Below the pieces are notes generated by a model, which saw only the letters and a list, made by a program, of their open reading frames with translations, searched no databases and was not told the DNA's origin. Source: Chloroflexota bacterium (GTDB taxonomy: Bacteria; Chloroflexota; Chloroflexia; Thermomicrobiales; UBA6265). Taken from it: 57,804 nt of DNA. Made by a program: the position numbers and the translations under genes. Of the stretch, positions 42,308-50,298 are shown one piece after another. Position 1 is the first letter of the stretch. Each line of letters opens with the position of its first letter. The stretch covers positions 1 to 57,804 of the forward strand of contig JAEWEG010000082.1 in NCBI GenBank assembly GCA_023389575.1, given 5' to 3'.

Positions 42308-42734
42308 GCGGGTGGGTCCTTCATCGAGTATTTGGGGCGACAGCAATCGCGCTCATGCTCGCATCCGCTCGGTTGCCAGGCAATGGTGAAACCGTCCATT
42401 GCTACGTCCTGTTTTCGCGAATTCCCGTGCGACGATGGAAGGACTTCCCGAAACCCGGTACCCATGCGAATAGCGCAAAGAATTGATACGCCGACGTCTC
42501 GCGCATTACGTAGGTTCTGAATATCGAGGCGGAACGTTAGGGTCGGACCGTCGGTGTCCACAGTGCGGCGTGGGAACCTTCCCTCGAACGCCCCGGCCAA
42601 CGAAATCCGTGTTTGTATCCTGCCTTCGGCTGCCGTATGGGTTTCCCAACGCAACTGCCCCCATTGCGCCAACGCCAACTCCCCGCCAGAATGGCCGCAC
42701 TGATTCTGGGCGGAAATCTCGGGAGGACAAGGCA
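42308..42734. other. Divergent region, GH127 and hydrolase genes
   Basis: These 427 bases hold no well-supported gene. One in-frame extension of the hydrolase to 42483 lacks a ribosome site. A hairpin GCAATGG/CCATTGC (42380-42402) lies 73 bases upstream of the GH127 start and could be a regulator site. Confidence 0.4.
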
Positions 42735-43664
42735 ATGGGACGCGGCGAGGCACGGATCAACTACGCGGAACCGATCAGGGCGAAACTGCTCAGCCTCATG
42801 GGAGACCTTCCCGACCGCGACCGCCCGATCACCGCCCACACCATCGCCACCGAGGAACGCGACGGCTACCTGCTCGAAACCCTCACCCTTGACCTCAACG
42901 ACATCGAACCGGTCCCGGCCTACTTCGTCCGCCCGCTGAACGTCACTGGCTCCCTGCCGGTCGTGCTTTACAACCACGCCCACGGCGGCGATTACGTCCT
43001 CGGCAAGGACGAACTGATCGACGGACGGTCCGCCCTCCAGAACCCACCCTACGCCAATGCCCTCACCGAAAAGGGCTACGCCGCGCTCTGCATCGACACC
43101 TGGGCTTTCGGCGAACGCCGGGGACGGACAGAGGGCGAAATCTTCCGCCAGATGCTGTGGGACGGCCAGGTGATGTGGGGCATGATGGTTCACGACAGCC
43201 TGCGCGCCATGGACTATCTCGTCTCCCGGCCCGATGTGGATGCCTCCCGCATCGCCACGGTCGGCATCTCGATGGGCTCCACCATGGGCTGGTGGATGGC
43301 CGCGCTGGACGAGCGCGTCAAGGTCTGTATCGACCTCTGCTGCCTCACCGACTTCGACGCCATCGAGGCCATCGGCAACCTGGAAGGTCACGGCCTCTAC
43401 TACTACGTGCCCCGCCTGCGCCAGCATTTCACCGCCGCCGGCATCAACGCCCTTATCGCGCCCCGACCCCACCTCTCGCTGGCCGGCATTCACGACCGCC
43501 TCACGCCGGTGGCCGGGCTCGACCGGATCGACGACGAACTCCAGGAGGTCTACGCGGCCGCCGGCGCGCCGGAGAAATGGCAACTCCTGCGTTACCCCTG
43601 CGGCCACCTCGAAACCGCCGGCATGCGGGCCGCCGTGCTCGCCTGGCTCGATACCTGGCTGTAG
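42735..43664 (+). CDS. Alpha/beta hydrolase, acetyl-esterase/dienelactone-hydrolase type
   Basis: A 309-residue protein from ATG 42735, with GGGAGGACAA upstream. Strand and oxyanion part: PVVLYNHAHGGDYVLGKDEL. Nucleophile elbow GISMGSTMGWWMA (Ser), acid in SLAGIHDRLTPVAG (Asp), base in RYPCGHLETAGM (His). The long lid before the elbow (GERRGRTEGEIFRQMLWDGQ) is seen in cephalosporin-C-deacetylase/acetyl-xylan-esterase-like proteins. Next to a GH127 enzyme it may remove acyl groups from plant sugars. No signal peptide. Confidence 0.85.
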   Translation: MGRGEARINYAEPIRAKLLSLMGDLPDRDRPITAHTIATEERDGYLLETLTLDLNDIEPVPAYFVRPLNVTGSLPVVLYNHAHGGDYVLGKDELIDGRSALQNPPYANALTEKGYAALCIDTWAFGERRGRTEGEIFRQMLWDGQVMWGMMVHDSLRAMDYLVSRPDVDASRIATVGISMGSTMGWWMAALDERVKVCIDLCCLTDFDAIEAIGNLEGHGLYYYVPRLRQHFTAAGINALIAPRPHLSLAGIHDRLTPVAGLDRIDDELQEVYAAAGAPEKWQLLRYPCGHLETAGMRAAVLAWLDTWL

Positions 43665-43673
43665 CCCGGAACC

Positions 43674-44069
43674 CTATCCCTCCAGAATCTGGGCCACCTC
43701 CCAGTTATGCCCGCTCGGATCGGCGAAACACGCCGTCCGCCGCCCCCACGGCTGGTCGACCGGCCCGTTGATCAGCGCCACGCCCTTGCTGGCCAGGTCG
43801 GCGCAGACCGCGTCCACGTCGTCCACCTCGATCGTGAATTGCGTTCGAGCCCCAGCATCCGGGCCGGCGACCTTCGCGGGTGCGATCAGGCCGTGCGCCT
43901 CATCAGTCTTCAGAAAATTCAGCACGACCCCGCCAAACTCAAAGCCAACGGCGTTCTCGGCCTCGAAGAGCGGTTCCAGGCCGAACACATCCGTGTAGAA
44001 GGCCTTCGTGGCCGCCAGGTCCTCGGTGAACATGGAGATCGCTCCAATTCCCGTGAATGTTGTGCTCAT
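43674..44069 (-). CDS. VOC (glyoxalase-fold) protein
   Basis: A 131-residue protein from ATG 44069 (MSTTFTGIGAISMFTEDLAA), with GAGAGAGATG upstream. Two VOC repeats: TEDLAATKAFYTDVFGLEPL and TQFTIEVDDVDAVCADLASK ending ACFADPSGHNWEVAQ. The ending is common in bleomycin-resistance-like and dioxygenase-like members. Function is unassigned. It is convergent with the esterase gene. Confidence 0.87.
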   Translation of the reverse strand: MSTTFTGIGAISMFTEDLAATKAFYTDVFGLEPLFEAENAVGFEFGGVVLNFLKTDEAHGLIAPAKVAGPDAGARTQFTIEVDDVDAVCADLASKGVALINGPVDQPWGRRTACFADPSGHNWEVAQILEG

Positions 44070-44453
44070 GTGACATCTCTCTCGCTGGACGATGGCCAAA
44101 CCGCACCGGCAGGCCGGGCCAAATGGTAGTGGGCGCTGCTCCCAGCCGGCTTCTCCCGGCTTGCTACAGGCACATTTCCGGAGCAGCGTCACCAGCGCGG
44201 CAACCACATGCCACGTAGCCGTTGATCCCCCAAGAATCCCGTCGTTCCGGGCATTTCCATTACGTAGACGCCTCGCCACGAGGACCGATCACGTACGTAA
44301 AGAACTTCGCCGAAACGCCGCCAGGCCGCCAAAACTTGCGTGATTTCCCCGATGGCCGCGCGATCCTCTCCCGGCATGCTGGATTCACACCACTAGACCA
44401 GCGGCTCGTGCCCGCGACATGGACGCACGAACGGTTTCGAGGAGGAGTCCCCC
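44070..44453. other. Intergenic region before the large repeat protein
   Basis: These 384 bases hold no supported gene or clear promoter. GGAGGAG at 44439-44445 is the ribosome site of the next gene. A tRNA-like string near 44385 was checked and dismissed. Confidence 0.4.
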
Positions 44454-47400
44454 ATGCTGTCGTTCCAATCCCGGCGCAGGCACACCGGCGCCCATACCCT
44501 GCTCGCGGTCTTCCTGCTGGCGATGCTGCTCGGATCGCCGCTCCTGCCCGGTCTCGCCACCGGCAACCTGGCCCGCGCCCAGGACGGTGAAGATCACGCC
44601 CCCACCGAAGAGGTCGCTCAGCAGGACCAGCCAACCGAGGAACCCACGGAGCCCACCGCCCCGCTCGAGGTCCCCGGGATCACCCCGGAACCGCCAGACA
44701 ATGTGGCCACCCAGCCACCGGACGAACCCACGGTCGCCGCGCCACCTGACGTGCCCGGCTCAACGGCCACGATCCAGCCGGAACGCTCCACGGAAACCGT
44801 CATGGTGCCAACGCCAAGCCCAGCAGACCTGGACCCGTTTAGGGATGGCAGCATTGTAATCATCAAGCACTATTGCCCGCCCGGCTACGATCCCAGCGGC
44901 CACACGCTCGAAGAGATGGTCGCCGATTGCGACGATCCGGGACCCGCCGCCGCGTTCAGGGTGAGCCTCCGCGGATTCCAGCGTGACGTCAGCGTGCAGG
45001 CGAACGCCAGCGTGGTCGTTCGCGATGTCCCCTGGAAGATCGATCCCAGCAACCCGCTCGTCCTGTCCGAGGAAGTGCCGGACGACTATCTCGAACCGAG
45101 GATCTACTGCGGCTGGCTGCCTCAAACCTCCGCCCAGGTCAAGGCCAGCCCCCGAAACGAGAGCGTGGTGTCCGTCACGATCTATGAGATTCCCGGCGGA
45201 ATCCCACCCCCGTACGAGTTGGTGTGCTACTTCTTCAACCTCCAGCCCCCGGCGGACTCCCAGCTCGTCATCGAAAAGTTCGCCTGCCCGTCCGGAATTG
45301 ACGCCGCGTCCGCCAGCGTCGAAACACTCATGGCGGAGTGCGTCGAGTCCATGCCGGAAGTGGGGTTCGCCGTCAGCGCGGACGGACTCGAAACGCGCCA
45401 GCAGACCGACGATACGGGCACGCTCGTCATCGACGATGTGCCGCCCGGCCCGGTCATGATCGAAGAGAACATGCCCGACGGATACGTGGACACGAAGGTG
45501 TACTGCTCGCGGACTGGCGAGGATGGCGTCGCGGGTCCCTTCGAGGAACTGCCCACCTTCGGCGCCCAGGGCACCCAGACCGACATCACCATCGACAGCT
45601 CTGGAGACACCTACACTTGCCTCTGGTTCAACATTCCCGAGGGCGAATCGGACGATGGTGGAGATCAGTCTCCATTCGACGATGGGATTGATGACCCTGG
45701 TGCCCCGGTGGACAACCCCGTTGGCACGCCTCCAATGCTGATCGGGCCGCTGATGCTCACCGGCGGAAATGGCGAGATCGACATGCATGTCGTCGTCTGC
45801 CCGGCCGGCTATACCTTCGAGACCTTCACCATCGCCGATCTGGGAGACTGCATTCCCGGCGAGCAGGGCGCCACCTTCACCGCCACCGATGGCGGCGGCT
45901 ACACCGAAACCACCGCCCCCAGCGACGCCTCGTGGCGCGTCTTCTTCGACAACGTTCCGCTGGACACGCCGATCACCATCACTCGCGACACCCCATCCGG
46001 CGGTGGCGCGCCGTTCGCCACCTGCGACCAGGGCACGGATGTGCTGGAGGTGGTCCCGGCCGGAAACGGTATCCAGACGATGGTGGAAACCCCGACAGCG
46101 GACGCCGCCATCGAACGCTGCATCTGGTTCACCGTCGTCTCCAGCGGCGTTCCCACCGTCTCGGTCGACAAGCATCTCTGCCCGCCGACCCTGCCGTTCG
46201 ATCCCGCCACCGCCTCGTACATCGATTTCCGGGTCGTCTGCGACCTGCCGGGCGAGGACATTCCGTTCGACATCTACGACAGCGAGATCGAAGGCCCCAT
46301 CAGCAACGAAACCACCGACGTCACCGGCCACTTCGATCTTGAGGTCGAGCCTGGGGCCATCATCAGCGTGGTCGAATTCGTTCCCGAGGGCTACGACCCA
46401 CCGGTCGTCTTCTGCGGCTACGGCAGCGACGCGGAGCCCGCCACCGGCTACGTCCAAATGGAGGTGCTGGGTGGTGACCATGTCACCAGCCACCCGCTGG
46501 TCGGCGACTACACCTGGGATTGCCAGTGGTTCAACATGGCGACCGGCACCTCCCATCCAACACCGTCCGCCGTACTTCAGGTCACCAAGTACCTGTGCCC
46601 ACCCGGAGTGGAGATGGAGGACGAAGATCCTGAAAACCTGCCCACGCTGTGCGACGCCGATCCTGGCCCGGTCGAGTTCACGGTCACCAATGGCGCGTAC
46701 GAGGCCACGCTCGTCCATCAGGGGAACAACATCTACTCGGCCGCCGGCGTTCCGGTCGGGGAAGTCACCCTCACCGAAACCGAGGCGTCTGGCTACAGCA
46801 CCGCGCTCGTGTACTGCGCCATCGAAGACCCGGACACGAGGGAAACGACCGCGCCGTATGCCATCTGGGATCCGGACTCCCTCGTCGAAACGCTGACCGA
46901 TGGCCAGATCCTGCGCTGCGACTGGTACAACACTTACAGCCTGCGCAGCCCGAACCTGGTCTTCGTCATGAAATCCGCCTGTCCGGAAGGTCTCGCCGCC
47001 TACGATGCCACGCTGCTCGAATTGACCAACGAGTGTCGTATCGCCCCCGGCACGGTCGAGTTCACGCTCGAGGCTGGCGACTACGTTTCAACCCAGGACA
47101 GCATCCTCTCTCCTCCAGGATACGAGTACGTCGCGTTCACCGGTGTCCCAGCCGGAACGTTCACCATCATCGAAGAGGTGCCGGCCGGCTACGGCCCGCC
47201 CGTGGTCGCCTGCGCCCACGCGAGCGAAACGATCATTGAGGATGGCGAATCCTTCGACCCCGACGCCATGTACACCCGTCATGAGGTCCTCAACGGCGAT
47301 TCGGTCAACGTCGAGTACAACGGGACCGAGGGCCTGATCTGCGTGTGGATCAACGTGCCTGAGGAGGGGAACGCCGACGCGCCAACGGAGGAACCGACCG

Positions 47401-49076
47401 AAGAACCAACCGAACAGCCGACGGAGCAACCCACGGAACAACCGACCGAAGAACCAACCGAACAGCCCACCGAAGTGCCGACCGAGAACCCCACGGAAGA
47501 GCCAACTGAACCGACCGGTACCGAACAGCCCACGGAGGAACCCAATCTCGTCATTATCTTCGCCCACGACTGCACCGGCATAGATAACGCCTCCGACCTT
47601 TCGCTGGAAGACCTCGAAGCCACCTGCGTCACCCCGCACGCCAACCTCTCGTTCACGGTGACCAGCGACAACGCATTCTCCGAGACCCAGGCCACCGATG
47701 CCGGTGGGCACGTCATCTTCGACCCGGTTCCGCCGGGCGATCTACTCATCGAGGGCGAGATTCCCGAAGGCTACGACGAACCCGTCGTCTACTGCGCCAC
47801 GGAGTCGACCGCTGTCGTCTTCTTCGCACAGGCCGTCCCCGAACCGGTCACCACGTCCGGCGGCGCATTCGACTACACCCTGGAGCCGGGCCATGCCGCG
47901 ATCTGCGACTGGTTCAGCATGCCCCTCCAGGAAGACACCGCGACGGTGTCCGTCATCAAGTACGACTGCCCGGAGGGCACGTTACCCGGCGAAGACGAGT
48001 CCCATTACATGAACGCCTGCGCACTCGCCGCCGGCTTCGAGTTCCGCATTACCCACGGCTCCGGATCGGCCATGGGCGCCACCGATGCCGACGGGGAATA
48101 CACCTGGGTCAACGTTCCGCTCGGCCCCGTCAGCCTGCAGGAATACATCCCCACCGGCTACGGCGAGCCAATGGTCTTCTGCAACTACACCTATACTGAC
48201 CGTCCAGCAATGGACGTCATCAACGGGCACATCTCGTTCGACGTCCCGGAACCCGGCGACTGGATCTGCCTCTTCTACAACATCCCAGGCGGGGAAGGGG
48301 AGCTCACGGTGTACAAGCACACCTGCCCCGAGGGCTACGATCCCGACGCGTGGGGCGCCGATCCCGCCACCGACTGCACCGACGGCCCGGACGGCATCCC
48401 CTTCACCATCACCGGCCCGGACGGTTACCACGGGCAGCAGGCGACCGGCGACAGCGTTCCGAACGGCGTCGTCTTCCCCGACCTCGACCCCGGCTCCTAC
48501 ACCCTCACCGAACAGGTGCCGGAGGGCATTGGCCTCGTCTTCGTCTGGGACTGCTACGGGCAAATGATGGGCGAGCTGCGACCGACCCCGCTCGCGGTGG
48601 GAGCGGAGCTGACGATTGAGATCGGGGCCGACGAGGCGATCACCTGCCACTGGTACAACGTGCCCCACGATCCGGACGGCACGCTGACCGTGATCAAGTA
48701 CACCTGCGCCACCCAGGTCTACGTCAGCGAGGTCGACTGCGAAATCCATGAAGGCGGCCAGGGCTTCGACCTGGCCTGGTGGAACGGGGATGCCTGGGAG
48801 ATCGTGGACAATGGGACGACGGACGGCGCGGGCCGCTACACCTGGGCCGATCTGGAGGCGGGGGAGTACTGGGTGGACGAGCGGGACCGGGAGTGGTGTC
48901 ACATGACCAGCGACGGGCTCTCGGACGACGGCAACTGGCTGAATGTGATGGAGGGCGAGGAGACGGTCGTGCAGGTCTACAACTGCACCGGCGAACCCGG
49001 CAAGCCGGGCAAGACGCCGATCAAGTACCCGAACACCGGCGTGCCGCCGCGCGAGGACTGGCGGCTTACCGCCTGA
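44454..49076 (+). CDS. Large exported protein with about ten Cys-containing prealbumin-like repeats
   Basis: A 1540-residue protein from ATG 44454. Signal peptide LLAVFLLAMLLGSPLLPGLA, then an acidic P/T/E linker. About ten repeats of roughly 110-150 residues follow. Each runs VxKYxCPxGYD (first Cys), a second Cys, GFxV..., TDxDGxxTWxNVPxGxxxxxE, PxGYxxPxVYC and a closing CxWYNIP. Examples start LVIEKFACPSGID, LQVTKYLCPPGVE and LTVYKHTCPEGYD. The fold resembles SpaA/CNA-B-type collagen-binding or pilin domains, here with extra Cys pairs instead of obvious isopeptide residues. A PTEEPTEQPTEQ linker splits repeats 6 and 7. The end IKYPNTGVPPREDWRLTA looks like a sorting motif but lacks the membrane helix. 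Confidence 0.85.
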   Translation: MLSFQSRRRHTGAHTLLAVFLLAMLLGSPLLPGLATGNLARAQDGEDHAPTEEVAQQDQPTEEPTEPTAPLEVPGITPEPPDNVATQPPDEPTVAAPPDVPGSTATIQPERSTETVMVPTPSPADLDPFRDGSIVIIKHYCPPGYDPSGHTLEEMVADCDDPGPAAAFRVSLRGFQRDVSVQANASVVVRDVPWKIDPSNPLVLSEEVPDDYLEPRIYCGWLPQTSAQVKASPRNESVVSVTIYEIPGGIPPPYELVCYFFNLQPPADSQLVIEKFACPSGIDAASASVETLMAECVESMPEVGFAVSADGLETRQQTDDTGTLVIDDVPPGPVMIEENMPDGYVDTKVYCSRTGEDGVAGPFEELPTFGAQGTQTDITIDSSGDTYTCLWFNIPEGESDDGGDQSPFDDGIDDPGAPVDNPVGTPPMLIGPLMLTGGNGEIDMHVVVCPAGYTFETFTIADLGDCIPGEQGATFTATDGGGYTETTAPSDASWRVFFDNVPLDTPITITRDTPSGGGAPFATCDQGTDVLEVVPAGNGIQTMVETPTADAAIERCIWFTVVSSGVPTVSVDKHLCPPTLPFDPATASYIDFRVVCDLPGEDIPFDIYDSEIEGPISNETTDVTGHFDLEVEPGAIISVVEFVPEGYDPPVVFCGYGSDAEPATGYVQMEVLGGDHVTSHPLVGDYTWDCQWFNMATGTSHPTPSAVLQVTKYLCPPGVEMEDEDPENLPTLCDADPGPVEFTVTNGAYEATLVHQGNNIYSAAGVPVGEVTLTETEASGYSTALVYCAIEDPDTRETTAPYAIWDPDSLVETLTDGQILRCDWYNTYSLRSPNLVFVMKSACPEGLAAYDATLLELTNECRIAPGTVEFTLEAGDYVSTQDSILSPPGYEYVAFTGVPAGTFTIIEEVPAGYGPPVVACAHASETIIEDGESFDPDAMYTRHEVLNGDSVNVEYNGTEGLICVWINVPEEGNADAPTEEPTEEPTEQPTEQPTEQPTEEPTEQPTEVPTENPTEEPTEPTGTEQPTEEPNLVIIFAHDCTGIDNASDLSLEDLEATCVTPHANLSFTVTSDNAFSETQATDAGGHVIFDPVPPGDLLIEGEIPEGYDEPVVYCATESTAVVFFAQAVPEPVTTSGGAFDYTLEPGHAAICDWFSMPLQEDTATVSVIKYDCPEGTLPGEDESHYMNACALAAGFEFRITHGSGSAMGATDADGEYTWVNVPLGPVSLQEYIPTGYGEPMVFCNYTYTDRPAMDVINGHISFDVPEPGDWICLFYNIPGGEGELTVYKHTCPEGYDPDAWGADPATDCTDGPDGIPFTITGPDGYHGQQATGDSVPNGVVFPDLDPGSYTLTEQVPEGIGLVFVWDCYGQMMGELRPTPLAVGAELTIEIGADEAITCHWYNVPHDPDGTLTVIKYTCATQVYVSEVDCEIHEGGQGFDLAWWNGDAWEIVDNGTTDGAGRYTWADLEAGEYWVDERDREWCHMTSDGLSDDGNWLNVMEGEETVVQVYNCTGEPGKPGKTPIKYPNTGVPPREDWRLTA
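47385..47545 (+). repeat. Low-complexity Pro-Thr-Glu/Gln coding repeat
   Basis: Short near-tandem hexa- and dodecanucleotide repeats encode PTEEPTEQPTEQ units inside the large surface-protein gene. They form a flexible stalk between repeats 6 and 7 and are a likely site of length variation. Confidence 0.8.
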
Positions 49077-49106
49077 GCCACCGCCTCACCCCGCGACATG
49101 CGCCGC

Positions 49107-49142
49107 GCCCTGCCTGGACTGGTCATCCGGACAGGGCGCGGT
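49107..49142 (+). terminator. Hairpin after the large repeat-protein gene
   Basis: CGCGCCCTG pairs with CAGGGCGCG, 30 bases past the stop codon. The loop can pair further. No T run follows, so read-through to the next gene is possible. Confidence 0.5.
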
Positions 49143-49314
49143 CGCGTCCCGAAACTCTTCCTGGCATCCGCGAAACCAACCTCACAAATCGCACGTTTCA
49201 GCACCGAGGTTCCTTCGAATACATGGGCCCGTGCATTCGAAGCTATGGGGGATGGTTTTCCTGGATGTGTGGCGCCGCTGGAGCGCACCGCATCCTCACC
49301 ATGGAGAGCGTTCG

Positions 49315-50238
49315 ATGCCCCGTCATTCTTCCCCGCGAGCCCTCCGGCTCGCCGTCTTCGTCATGCTTGCCCTGTTCTCCCTCCCGCTGGTGTCCGCGTC
49401 CGCGCAGGATGCCACCGAGGAACCCGAACCCTACGAGGAAAAGGTCGCCGCGCTCCTCTGCGTCGACCGAAGCTGTCTCGAATTCGGGCCTCGTATCCCC
49501 GGTTTCACCATCAACGTGGTCGATATAAATAGCGGCGACCTCATCGACTCATGCGTCACCGACGCCGCCACCGAGTACGAAGGCTGCCTCGTCACCATCC
49601 CGGCCGATGCCCAGTGGACACTCTCCTGGGACGACTCCCAGATCCCCGAAGGCTACGAATATCGTGGCTCGCTGATGGGTGTCTCCGGCGGCGCCTTCGG
49701 GTCCATCACCTATGTGGGATTCATCCCACTGGAGGATGAGCCAACGCCCGCGCCCGATCCTGAATGGGAAGATCTCTCGGTGGCCGCCGTTCTCTGCGAG
49801 GACAGCGACTGCGAGGAATTCGGCGACCGCCTCGGCGATGTCACCATCACCGCCGTCGACAGCCATACCCGAGAAACGCTGAGCATGTGCACGACCACCT
49901 CCGGCACGGAAACCGGCACCTGCCAACTCGAAGTCCCTGTCGGCGCCGACCTCGAGTTCATCGCCGACGAGGAGAACATTCCCGAGGGCTATACCTTCTT
50001 CGGCTCCATCATCACCATCGAGGATGGCCCCCACGGACCCATCACCTATCTCCCGTTCGTTACCGAAGACGATGCCCCGGACCCGACGGTCACGCCGACC
50101 GCGCCGCCGGTGAAGGCCCTGCCATCCACCGGCACGGTCGTCCCGGACAGCTCCGAATCCAGCAACCTGGGTTCGATCACGCTGGCGATCGTCACCGTCG
50201 TGCTCGCGGGCGCCGCGCTGCACCTCCGTCGTCGCTAA
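49315..50238 (+). CDS. Exported two-repeat protein with LPSTG sorting signal
   Basis: A 307-residue protein from ATG 49315, with GGAGAGCG upstream (an in-frame ATG at 49231 has no ribosome site). Signal peptide RLAVFVMLALFSLPLVSASA. Two related domains of about 110 residues follow: VAALLCVDRSCLEFGPRIPG with IPEGYEYRGSLMGVSGGAFG, and VAAVLCEDSDCEEFGDRLGD with IPEGYTFFGSIITIEDGPHG. Each keeps two Cys near the start and one or two later. The C-terminus is LPSTGTV, a spacer, a membrane helix (SITLAIVTVVLAGAALHL) and RRR. It resembles the repeats of the upstream gene in its IPEGY turns and is probably a partner surface protein. Confidence 0.87.
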   Translation: MPRHSSPRALRLAVFVMLALFSLPLVSASAQDATEEPEPYEEKVAALLCVDRSCLEFGPRIPGFTINVVDINSGDLIDSCVTDAATEYEGCLVTIPADAQWTLSWDDSQIPEGYEYRGSLMGVSGGAFGSITYVGFIPLEDEPTPAPDPEWEDLSVAAVLCEDSDCEEFGDRLGDVTITAVDSHTRETLSMCTTTSGTETGTCQLEVPVGADLEFIADEENIPEGYTFFGSIITIEDGPHGPITYLPFVTEDDAPDPTVTPTAPPVKALPSTGTVVPDSSESSNLGSITLAIVTVVLAGAALHLRRR

Positions 50239-50248
50239 CGCGCCAGTC

Positions 50249-50278
50249 ACCGGGGAGGGGCATCACCCTCCCCGGTTT
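50249..50278 (+). terminator. Terminator of the LPSTG-protein gene
   Basis: ACCGGGGAGGG (50249-50259) pairs with CCCTCCCCGGT (50266-50276), followed by a short T run. It lies between two convergent genes. Confidence 0.7.
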
Positions 50279-50298
50279 CCCGTTCGCCAGAGGGCATG

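Noticed and set aside
40040..42520. Very long open frame opposite the GH127 gene
   Set aside because: It is the antisense shadow of a clear glycoside hydrolase gene, is Arg/His/Pro-rich and has no recognisable domain. High GC makes such frames common.
42483..42734. Upstream in-frame extension of the esterase-type hydrolase
   Set aside because: Residues are low-complexity and Pro/Arg-rich, no ribosome site precedes the start, while ATG 42735 has a good one.
44370..44415. String resembling part of a tRNA on the minus strand (CTGGTCTAGTGGTGTGAATCC)
   Set aside because: No T-arm consensus (GGTTCGA), no acceptor pairing and no anticodon stem could be folded around it.
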